From contig JBEINZ010000019.1 in assembly GCA_040377825.1 (NCBI GenBank), forward strand, positions 1-22,909: a stretch of DNA of 22,909 bases, written 5' to 3'. Source of the DNA: JBEINZ01 sp040377825 (GTDB taxonomy: Bacteria; Pseudomonadota; Alphaproteobacteria; Rhizobiales; Ancalomicrobiaceae). Position numbers and translations under genes: made by a program. The first letter of the stretch is position 1. Every line of letters begins with the position of its first letter. Positions 7,918 to 13,812 of this stretch are shown piece by piece. The notes below the pieces were generated by a model. It was given only the letters and a program-made list of their open reading frames with translations, had not been told where the DNA came from and did no database searches.

Positions 7918-8565
7918 TCACGCGACCTTCAAGCGATCGTCGACGTCCTTTACGCCGCGCGCGGCCCATGCGGCCTGCTCGGCGATCTGGCGTTCGTGCC
8001 AAGCCCGCACCGTGCCCTCCAGGGTAACCTTGCCCTCGGCGACCGAGACGCGGATCGATTTGGCTTCTACTTCCGCATGGCGACGGAGCGCGTCCTCAAT
8101 TCGCTGCTTAACGTCATGAGGCTGAATGCCGCCCTTTATCGCGATGAGATTGTTGACGCCGGTCAGCCCGGTCAGTTTCCGCACGGCGTTCTCGGCCGAT
8201 TGTTTCTGATAAAACCAATCCACGTCGCCGGTCAGCGTGATCCATCCCTGCTGCACCTTCACTTGTATTCGGTCGTGGGGAACGCTGACGTCCCAGGCAA
8301 GGATATCGATGGCGCGCTTAGCGATTTCATCGTCCGAGGTTTTCCTGGCGCCGGGATAGCGAACCTCGATTTCCTCCGCGATGGCCTTGACCCCTTTCAC
8401 GCGCTTGACGACCTCTTCGGCTGAAATCTTCTCGGCGTAGCTGCCGACATGTCCCGAAAGCATCACGACCCCTCCATCAACGGAAACGCCGATATGCGCC
8501 GACTCAATACTGGGTTCGAAGTTAAGTTCGTCGATGATGTCCTGTCGTAACGTCTTGTCGTTCAT
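7918..8565 (-). CDS. BON-domain protein (three BON repeats)
   Basis: A 215-residue protein built of three BON domains (about residues 3-70, 77-145 and 148-215). Each has the 'V-x-V-x-x-G-x-V-x-L-x-G-x-V' core: 'IGVSVDGGVVMLSGHVGS', 'IQVKVQQGWITLTGDVDW' and 'IRVSVAEGKVTLEGTVRA', each followed by an 'A-E-x-A' helix. BON domains bind phospholipid or envelope components; OsmY is the best-known stress-induced member. No signal peptide is visible from the chosen start, so location is unclear. The ATG at 8565 has GGAGG five bases upstream (8571-8575). The frame is open to 8637, but the added residues are AT-rich leader. It is the first gene of the minus-strand stress block. Confidence 0.9.
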   Translation of the reverse strand: MNDKTLRQDIIDELNFEPSIESAHIGVSVDGGVVMLSGHVGSYAEKISAEEVVKRVKGVKAIAEEIEVRYPGARKTSDDEIAKRAIDILAWDVSVPHDRIQVKVQQGWITLTGDVDWFYQKQSAENAVRKLTGLTGVNNLIAIKGGIQPHDVKQRIEDALRRHAEVEAKSIRVSVAEGKVTLEGTVRAWHERQIAEQAAWAARGVKDVDDRLKVA

Positions 8566-8580
8566 GATCGCCTCCTGCAT

Positions 8581-8640
8581 AATGTAAAGCTTTCGCTTTT
8601 TACAATTAAATATTACTGTTCTAATGAATTTGAACATTGA
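8581..8640 (-). promoter_or_regulatory. AT-rich leader/promoter region of the stress block
   Basis: This 60-base stretch upstream of the BON gene is much more AT-rich than its surroundings. It contains the inverted repeat TGTTC-N10-GAACA (8617-8636) and a small AAAGC-TTTC-GCTTT hairpin (8586-8599) in the transcript leader. On the minus strand TTCAAA and TAATAT are 15 bases apart, a possible but non-optimal promoter. Operator function of the repeat is inference. Confidence 0.35.
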
Positions 8641-8803
8641 TGCTACGCAATCTCGTGGAACCGATATTTGATCATAAACTGGGCAGAGAGTATCTTAGAC
8701 TGCGCAACCAATCTGTAAATAAAGCTGAATCAAGGAGATGTTACATTGTGACCGACCCGCCACGAACCGCTGCAAGGTTCACGGAAACGCCAAGGATCCG
8801 AGC

Positions 8804-8842
8804 AAATAGAAAAGCCCCGGTCGGAGACGTTCCGACCGGGGC
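8804..8842 (-). terminator. Intrinsic terminator of the DEAD-box helicase gene
   Basis: A perfect 12-base stem, GCCCCGGTCGGA (8814-8825) with TCCGACCGGGGC (8831-8842) and a five-base loop, is followed on the minus strand by TTTTCTATTT. It lies 26 bases after the helicase stop codon. This is a textbook Rho-independent terminator. Confidence 0.9.
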
Positions 8843-8867
8843 TTCGATACGATTCCGAACACGTGAC

Positions 8868-10535
8868 TTAGCTGGCGCGGGTGCCCGATTGGCGGCGGCG
8901 CGAGGGTGCGCGCATCTCACCGTTACGGGCGCGCGCCTGTTCTTCGTCGGCTATTAACTTCACGAGATCACCGAATGCCGGGCGCTGTTCGCGCCCACGC
9001 TCGGCGACGCGATCCTGCGTGCGATCTGTTTTTAAGGCCTCATTGCGATCGGCAAATCGCGCCGGAGCACTGCCGCGCCCATTATCGCGGCGCTGATCGC
9101 CGGACGCCGGATGACTTTTGCCGCGTCCGCCATCGCGACGTTCGCCACCGCTCGGACGCGCGTCGCCTACTGCGTCGGTAGGGCGCGGAGCGCGTGGGCC
9201 GCGTTCGTCGAACGTGCGCCCCCGGCCTTCCGCCGTTCTGCCGCCACGGCCTTCGTGACGAGGTCCGCCTCGACCCGAGTTCCTGCCCTCTGTCCGTTCG
9301 TTGGATCTGCCAGACCGATCGCCGCGATCGCCGCTTTGCCGTTCTGCCGCCGGTCCGCCGGAGGCAGGCCCAGCCGCCGCGAGCTTTTCGGGCGACATCG
9401 TGGTTACGGCCTCTGGCTCGTCCATGCGCTCGATGCGCCGACGGATTAGGCGCTCAATATCCGTGAGGTACGAGCGTTCATCCGCGATACAGAAAGCGAT
9501 GGCGCGGCCTGTGGCGCCGGCGCGGCCCGTCCGGCCAATGCGGTGCACATAGCTTTCGGCGATGTTCGGCAGATCGTAGTTTACGACCAAGCTCACATTG
9601 TCGACGTCGATGCCGCGCGCTGCGATGTCGGTCGCGACAAGAATCGGCGTTCGGCCGGATTTGAAGCCGTCGAGCGCGCGTTCGCGCTGCGCCTGGCTTT
9701 TGTTTCCATGGATCGCGTCGGTCGGAATGCCAGCCTTCACAAGGAAGCGCACGACCTTGTCGGCCCCGTGCTTCGTGCGCGTGAAGACAATCGCCCGATC
9801 GATACCGGGTTCGTTCAGAACATGTGCCAAGAGCGCCGGCTTGCGATCGCCGCGGGTCATAATCACACGCTGCTCAACCGTGTCGGCGGTGCTGGCCACT
9901 GGGGCGACGGCAACTTCGACAGGGTCGTTAAGGAATTTTCCAGCGAGTTCGCGGATCGGCTTCGGCATGGTAGCCGAGAAAAACAGCGTCTGCCGCTGTT
10001 TGGGAACTAACGTCGCGATCCGCTTCAGCGAATGAATGAAGCCGAGGTCCAGCATCCGATCGGCTTCGTCAAGGACGAGGACTTCGACACGGTCAAGGCG
10101 GAGCGTGCCTTCATCGACAAGGTCGAGCATGCGGCCGGGCGTCGCGACGAGGATATCGAGGCCAGCACCAATCGCCTTGCGTTGATGGCCGAATCCAACG
10201 CCGCCGAAGATCACGGCAGACGATAAGCGCAGAAAACGGCCATAGGTGCGGATCGATTCCTCGATCTGCGCGGCCAGTTCGCGGGTCGGTGCCAAGATAA
10301 GCGAGCGGACGGTGCGTGGCTGAGCCTTACGGCCCTCGGCGGAAAGCCGCTGTAAAAGCGGCAGTGCGAAGGCGGCGGTTTTGCCGGTGCCGGTCTGAGC
10401 CGCGCCGACGAGATCGCGGCCAGCGAGAACCTGAGGGATCGCCTGTGCCTGAATCGGAGTGGGGCGATCGTATCCCTCGGACGCAAGCGCCTTCAGGAGT
10501 GCCTCGGCCAAGCCGAGGTCGGAAAAAGTCGTCAA
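8868..10535 (-). CDS. rhlE: DEAD-box ATP-dependent RNA helicase, RhlE-type
   Basis: A 555-residue RNA helicase that unwinds short RNA duplexes in ribosome maturation and mRNA decay. Motifs in order: Q motif near 'PTPIQ' (26-30), motif I 'AAQTGTGKT' (45-53), Ia 'PTRELA' (83-88), Ib 'TPGR' (132-135), II 'DEAD' (156-159), III 'SAT' (187-189), IV 'IVFTRTKHGAD' (249-259), V 'ATDIAARGIDV' (301-311) and VI 'HRIGRTGRAG' (331-340). From about 395 the chain is a disordered tail rich in Arg, Gly and Asp with RGG-like repeats, an RNA-binding extension typical of RhlE proteins. The start is a TTG at 10535 giving MTTFSDLGLAEALL, which matches family N-termini; no strong SD is visible. It lies downstream of a cold-shock gene on the same strand. 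Confidence 0.93.
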   Translation of the reverse strand: MTTFSDLGLAEALLKALASEGYDRPTPIQAQAIPQVLAGRDLVGAAQTGTGKTAAFALPLLQRLSAEGRKAQPRTVRSLILAPTRELAAQIEESIRTYGRFLRLSSAVIFGGVGFGHQRKAIGAGLDILVATPGRMLDLVDEGTLRLDRVEVLVLDEADRMLDLGFIHSLKRIATLVPKQRQTLFFSATMPKPIRELAGKFLNDPVEVAVAPVASTADTVEQRVIMTRGDRKPALLAHVLNEPGIDRAIVFTRTKHGADKVVRFLVKAGIPTDAIHGNKSQAQRERALDGFKSGRTPILVATDIAARGIDVDNVSLVVNYDLPNIAESYVHRIGRTGRAGATGRAIAFCIADERSYLTDIERLIRRRIERMDEPEAVTTMSPEKLAAAGPASGGPAAERQSGDRGDRSGRSNERTEGRNSGRGGPRHEGRGGRTAEGRGRTFDERGPRAPRPTDAVGDARPSGGERRDGGRGKSHPASGDQRRDNGRGSAPARFADRNEALKTDRTQDRVAERGREQRPAFGDLVKLIADEEQARARNGEMRAPSRRRQSGTRAS

Positions 10536-10676
10536 GGTTGGGATTGCTTTCTATCTGGGCCCGCCTTGCGCAGGGCGTTCACGTACGTCTCGCTCCGCGC
10601 GGGCTAAGGAGCGACCTTAGCGGCGATCGGGGTCGAGTGCGGATGATCGTCGTCGGCCAATGGCTCTAACGAATCG

Positions 10677-10694
10677 GTTCCATTCCAATGGAAC
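10677..10694. promoter_or_regulatory. Palindrome between cold-shock and helicase genes
   Basis: GTTCCATTCCAATGGAAC has two perfect eight-base arms around a two-base centre. It lies 142 bases upstream of the helicase start and 121 bases beyond the cold-shock stop. The two-base loop makes it a poor RNA hairpin, so a protein-binding operator is the more likely reading. The regulator is unknown. Confidence 0.35.
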
Positions 10695-10751
10695 ACGACC
10701 ACCCACATGAACAGATGACGCGATCTTCACATGAATGGATTTCAGGTCGAG

Positions 10752-10777
10752 GCGCGCGGGAGCAACTCACCGCGCGC
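10752..10777 (-). terminator. GC-rich hairpin after cold-shock gene
   Basis: An eight-base stem GCGCGCGG / CCGCGCGC with a ten-base loop lies about 40 bases after the cold-shock stop codon. No T tract follows on the minus strand, so it may be a weak or Rho-assisted terminator, or a 3' stabilising element. Confidence 0.35.
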
Positions 10778-10814
10778 TACGTTGTCGATTATGGGCGGCC
10801 AGCGCCCGTCAGGT

Positions 10815-11033
10815 TCAAGCAGACTGCTTGACGACCAAGTTGCCGGCCGAGGACTTGCCCGTGCGACGGTCGGTTTGGATCTCGTAGGAGATCGGCTGGC
10901 CTTCAGCCAGTTCATAGATGCCGGCGCGCTCGACAGCGCTGATATGAACGAAAACGTCCTTGCCACCATCATCGGGCTGGATGAATCCATAACCCTTCTG
11001 CGAATTGAACCACTTCACTTTACCGGTCGCCAT
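10815..11033 (-). CDS. cspA: Cold-shock protein, CspA family
   Basis: A 72-residue single cold-shock domain (OB fold) that binds single-stranded RNA/DNA and acts as an RNA chaperone in the cytosol. RNP1 'KGYGFI' (13-18) and RNP2 'VFVHIS' (27-32) are intact, preceded by 'GKVKWFN'. Length is normal for the family. AAGGAA eight bases before the ATG is a good ribosome site. The upstream region to the divergent acetamidase gene is 362 bases, enough for a long structured leader as in many csp mRNAs, although no cold box could be recognised. The RhlE helicase gene follows 280 bases downstream on the same strand, a functional pairing for RNA unfolding. Confidence 0.95.
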   Translation of the reverse strand: MATGKVKWFNSQKGYGFIQPDDGGKDVFVHISAVERAGIYELAEGQPISYEIQTDRRTGKSSAGNLVVKQSA

Positions 11034-11395
11034 GGGACCATTCCTTCTAGTCGATAGATAGCTACATGCGCCACTAAGGCTTGCGCCCGAGCGGTGCTCA
11101 ACAACCGAGATTTTGGGTTAAAGGCGTGTCCGAGACGATCGCTCGTCGAGGGCCAAGTCCGGCCGCAAATCTCATTGCTGGGGGTTGAGATAGGCTCGGG
11201 CGCATTCAATGTCAAGGTATACTTGAAAGCGTCGGGGAAATTCTACCGTCGGGTGTATCGTGGGTTAATTGACCTTGCGTCGCGTCGCGCTACGGTAGTG
11301 TTGACCTGTTGTCGGGCGTCGGCTCGAACGGCGAGAATGCAATGCAAGTTCGAACTCGATGTCGCAATTGGCTGAAACCAGGTTAAGGACGTCAT
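11034..11395. other. Divergent intergenic region, cspA / acetamidase
   Basis: A 362-base stretch between divergent starts. A short plus-strand open frame inside it looks non-coding (irregular composition, no ribosome site). A possible plus-strand promoter, TTGACC (11269-11274) with TACGGT (11291-11296) at 16-base spacing, precedes the acetamidase gene. The rest is presumably the cspA promoter and leader. No RNA gene was recognised. Confidence 0.3.
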
Positions 11396-12352
11396 ATGAG
11401 CAATCATCACGATTTGCCGTTTTCCGTCGCCACGATGCATTGGGGCCAGTTCGACGCGGCTCTGGCTCCGGTGCTGAAGGTTGCCTTGGGTGATACGGTA
11501 ACCCTTTCGGCGCTACCGGCCTGCATTCCCGAGCGTCTTCCCTCTGACTCCAGCTATGCGATTCCGCAACTTCTAAACGAAGCATTTGCGATGATGAGGT
11601 CTGGAGGCTCGTCGCATTTCATGTCCGGTCCGATCGCCGTCGACGGCGCGGAACCCGGTGATGTGCTAGAGGTCGACATTCTCGATGTGCTGCCCTGGAT
11701 GGACTGGGGCTATATGACCATTCAACCGCTCAAAGGCACGATTCCGGAGGATTTCCCGGAGGCAATGCTGATCCATCCGCGCATTGATCATGCCGCCGGC
11801 AAGATCAATATGCTGCCCGGCGTAACCGTGCCGCTCGATCCGTTTTTCGGTGTCATGGGCGTCGCGCCGCCGCCGGCCTGGGGATCGGTAAATGCCATGG
11901 TCCCGCGTGCCTTTGGCGGCAACATGGATAACAAGGACCTGCGGGCGGGGGCGAAATTGCATCTGCCAGTCTTCGTGCCCGGTGCATTGTTTTCCGCCGG
12001 CGACGGGCATGGCGCGCAAGGTCACGGTGAGGTTTGCCTGACCGGCTTGGAAACCGGCATGACCGGGACTTTTCGCCTGACCGTCCGCAAGAATCCCGGT
12101 TTCGACTGGCCCTTCGCGGAGGACACCGAGGCGCTGATGTCTATCGGCATTGATGAAGATCTCGACGACGCGGCCAAGCAAGCCGTACGCGAAATGGTTC
12201 GCCATGTGACGCGGCTCACCAGTCTACGCCGCGAGGAGGCCTATATGCTTGCCTCGCTCGTCGGCGATCTGCATGTGACCCAGACCGTCGACGGAAACAA
12301 GGGTGTTCACATGAGGCTCAACAAGCGCCACTTGTCAGGCGTTTGGCGCTGA
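11396..12352 (+). CDS. Acetamidase/formamidase family amidohydrolase
   Basis: A 318-residue member of the FmdA/AmdA family, which hydrolyses short amides such as formamide or acetamide to ammonia and the acid. Conserved segments: 'AVDGAEPGDVLEVDI', 'FFGVMGVAPP', 'FGGNMDNKDL', 'GDGHGAQGHGEV' (metal-site-like Asp/His cluster) and 'VTQTVDGNKGVHM'. Length is at the short end of the range. TAAGGA seven bases before the ATG supports the start; no signal peptide, so cytosolic. No amide transporter or formate enzyme is adjacent, so the physiological substrate is not indicated by context. It converges on the osmC-type gene with a 23-base gap. The family is confident, the substrate not. Confidence 0.88.
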   Translation: MSNHHDLPFSVATMHWGQFDAALAPVLKVALGDTVTLSALPACIPERLPSDSSYAIPQLLNEAFAMMRSGGSSHFMSGPIAVDGAEPGDVLEVDILDVLPWMDWGYMTIQPLKGTIPEDFPEAMLIHPRIDHAAGKINMLPGVTVPLDPFFGVMGVAPPPAWGSVNAMVPRAFGGNMDNKDLRAGAKLHLPVFVPGALFSAGDGHGAQGHGEVCLTGLETGMTGTFRLTVRKNPGFDWPFAEDTEALMSIGIDEDLDDAAKQAVREMVRHVTRLTSLRREEAYMLASLVGDLHVTQTVDGNKGVHMRLNKRHLSGVWR

Positions 12353-12375
12353 TTCTGAGCGCGTGTAGGCAGAGC

Positions 12376-12807
12376 TCAAGCGAGCGACCACTCCAGCGTC
12401 ACCTCGGTATTGAACAGCTTGGAAACTGGACAATTGGCCTTCGCCCCGAGCGCGATTTGCTCGAATAGTTCGGCGGTGACATCCGGAACCATCGCCTTCA
12501 AGGTGAGTGCGGAGCGTGTAACCCGGTATCCGCCAGTCTCCTGCTCCAGTGAAACGTTTGCTTTCGTCTCCAGTGAAGTGGGTGTAAGGCCGGCGCCCTG
12601 AAGGCCGAAGGCGAGCGCCATGGTGAAGCATCCGGCATGCGCGGCGGCGAGCAGCTCCTCCGGATTGGTCCCCGGGGCGTCGCCAAAGCGCTGCACGAAG
12701 GAATAGGGCGTCGCCGAGAGAACACCACTTTGCGTCGAAAGCGCGCCCTGGCCTTCGCGCCCCGTGCCGTGCCAAACCGCATCCGCTGTTCTATGAATGG
12801 TTGCCAT
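12376..12807 (-). CDS. osmC: OsmC-family peroxiredoxin-like protein
   Basis: A 143-residue OsmC/Ohr-superfamily protein that reduces organic hydroperoxides with a cysteine pair in the cytosol. It starts 'TADAVWHGTGREGQG', then 'GTNPEELLAAAHAGCFTMAL' carries the peroxidatic Cys (about residue 60) and its Glu partner, and 'KANCPVSK' carries the resolving Cys (about 126). Sequence features match the OsmC rather than the Ohr branch (W-x-G-x-x-x-x-G start, 'ANCPVSKL'). GGAGG five bases before the ATG is strong; the 14-base start region is identical to that of the BON gene. It is divergent from the sterol desaturase family gene. Confidence 0.93.
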   Translation of the reverse strand: MATIHRTADAVWHGTGREGQGALSTQSGVLSATPYSFVQRFGDAPGTNPEELLAAAHAGCFTMALAFGLQGAGLTPTSLETKANVSLEQETGGYRVTRSALTLKAMVPDVTAELFEQIALGAKANCPVSKLFNTEVTLEWSLA

Positions 12808-12937
12808 GATCGCCTCCTTAAGTCGCGCTGCAGGTAATTGACGGCCGAGCGTTTTGCCAGGGCCGGCGACCTACTCTATTGATATCAGCCAAAAACCGGG
12901 GCCAAGCCCGCCGGCAGTTTCAGACAGGATTAAAAAC

Positions 12938-13801
12938 GTGGAAGCCGCGATCAGGTTCGCAGTCTTTCTGTCCATCTTTGTCGCGGTCGCTGTCGCTGAA
13001 TGGCGGATGCCGAAGCGAGTTCGCACTCAATCGCGCTGGGAACGCTGGCGGATCAATATTGCAATCCTCGTTCTTGATGTCATCGTGCAGCGGTTAACGC
13101 TCGGTGCGGCCGCATATGTCACTGCGATTTATGCGCGTGATCGTGGATGGGGACTGTTCAGCGCGTTGGATTGGCCGCCGCTTGCCGAGGGTATTGCGGC
13201 CTTTCTGATCCTCGACTTCGCTATCTATCTTCAGCATGTCATGAGCCATGGGCTGCCGGCCTTTTGGCGGCTTCATAAGGTCCATCATTCCGATCTCGAT
13301 GTGGACCTGACGACGGGCATTCGCTTCCATCCGCTCGAGATCCTGATCTCCCTCATCTACAAAGCTTTGATCGTTGCGGCGCTAGGAATCGATCCTTGGG
13401 TCGTCGTGCTGTTCGAGGCGGTCTTGAACGGTTCGGCCATCTATACGCACGGAAATATCCGGATCCCGGAACAGGTCGACACTGTTTTGCGCTGGATCTT
13501 CTGTACGCCTGATATGCATCGGATCCATCATTCGATGCTCCCGGAGGAGACAAACTCGAATTACGGCTTCTTCCTGTCGATCTGGGACCGGATCTGTGGA
13601 ACCATGCGTCGCACACCGATGAAAGGCCACGATGGTCTAGAGATCGGCCTAGCGGACCATCGCGATTCGAAGACCTTGAGCTTCATCGGTCTGCTGCTGA
13701 TGCCGTTCAAAAGGCTCAGCAAACGGCACGGCTTCGGGCGATCGGCCCGCGGGGAACCAATCGGGCCTTCAAAGGACCCATTCACAGATGTGTCGCGCTA
13801 A
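12938..13801 (+). CDS. Sterol desaturase / fatty acid hydroxylase family membrane protein
   Basis: An integral membrane di-iron oxygenase-type protein of 287 residues from the GTG at 12938. Histidine boxes: 'HVMSH' (H-x3-H), 'HKVHH' (H-x2-HH), a separate 'THGN' His and 'HRIHH' (H-x2-HH), the full FA_hydroxylase metal set. Hydrophobic segments lie at the N-terminus ('FAVFLSIFVAVAVAEW'), around the first His box and at 'LISLIYKALIVAALGI'. The GTG has AGGA eight bases upstream and gives MEAAIRFAVF, a typical beginning; a TTG at 12854 would add 28 polar residues and lacks a ribosome site. Such enzymes hydroxylate or desaturate lipids; the substrate cannot be predicted. It converges with gyrB, leaving 11 bases between stops. 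Confidence 0.88.
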   Translation: MEAAIRFAVFLSIFVAVAVAEWRMPKRVRTQSRWERWRINIAILVLDVIVQRLTLGAAAYVTAIYARDRGWGLFSALDWPPLAEGIAAFLILDFAIYLQHVMSHGLPAFWRLHKVHHSDLDVDLTTGIRFHPLEILISLIYKALIVAALGIDPWVVVLFEAVLNGSAIYTHGNIRIPEQVDTVLRWIFCTPDMHRIHHSMLPEETNSNYGFFLSIWDRICGTMRRTPMKGHDGLEIGLADHRDSKTLSFIGLLLMPFKRLSKRHGFGRSARGEPIGPSKDPFTDVSR

Positions 13802-13812
13802 TTCGCTTTAGC

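Noticed and set aside
1615..8565. Transmissible locus of stress tolerance / heat-resistance island
   Set aside because: The hallmark genes of that island (ClpK, extra FtsH, YfdX, HdeD) are absent and no mobile element or tRNA boundary is seen.
8637..8957. Plus-strand open frame of 106 codons across the rhlE terminator
   Set aside because: It runs through a clear terminator hairpin and antisense to the helicase C-terminus, and shows no protein-like pattern.
9200..9420. Short tandem-repeat look of the rhlE 3' region, possible CRISPR-like array
   Set aside because: The repeats are short Arg/Gly codon runs without fixed length or spacers; they encode the helicase tail.
8881..9552. Several Ala/Arg-rich plus-strand frames opposite the rhlE tail
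   Set aside because: They are complements of the repetitive Arg/Gly/Asp-coding tail; composition alone keeps them open.
10536..10814. Possible small RNA gene or tRNA in the cspA-rhlE gap
   Set aside because: No cloverleaf or conserved RNA pattern was seen; only a palindrome and a GC hairpin, listed separately.
11094..11375. Plus-strand open frame of 93 codons in the cspA leader region
   Set aside because: No ribosome site, irregular composition and no recognisable motif; it lies in a region expected to be promoters and leader.
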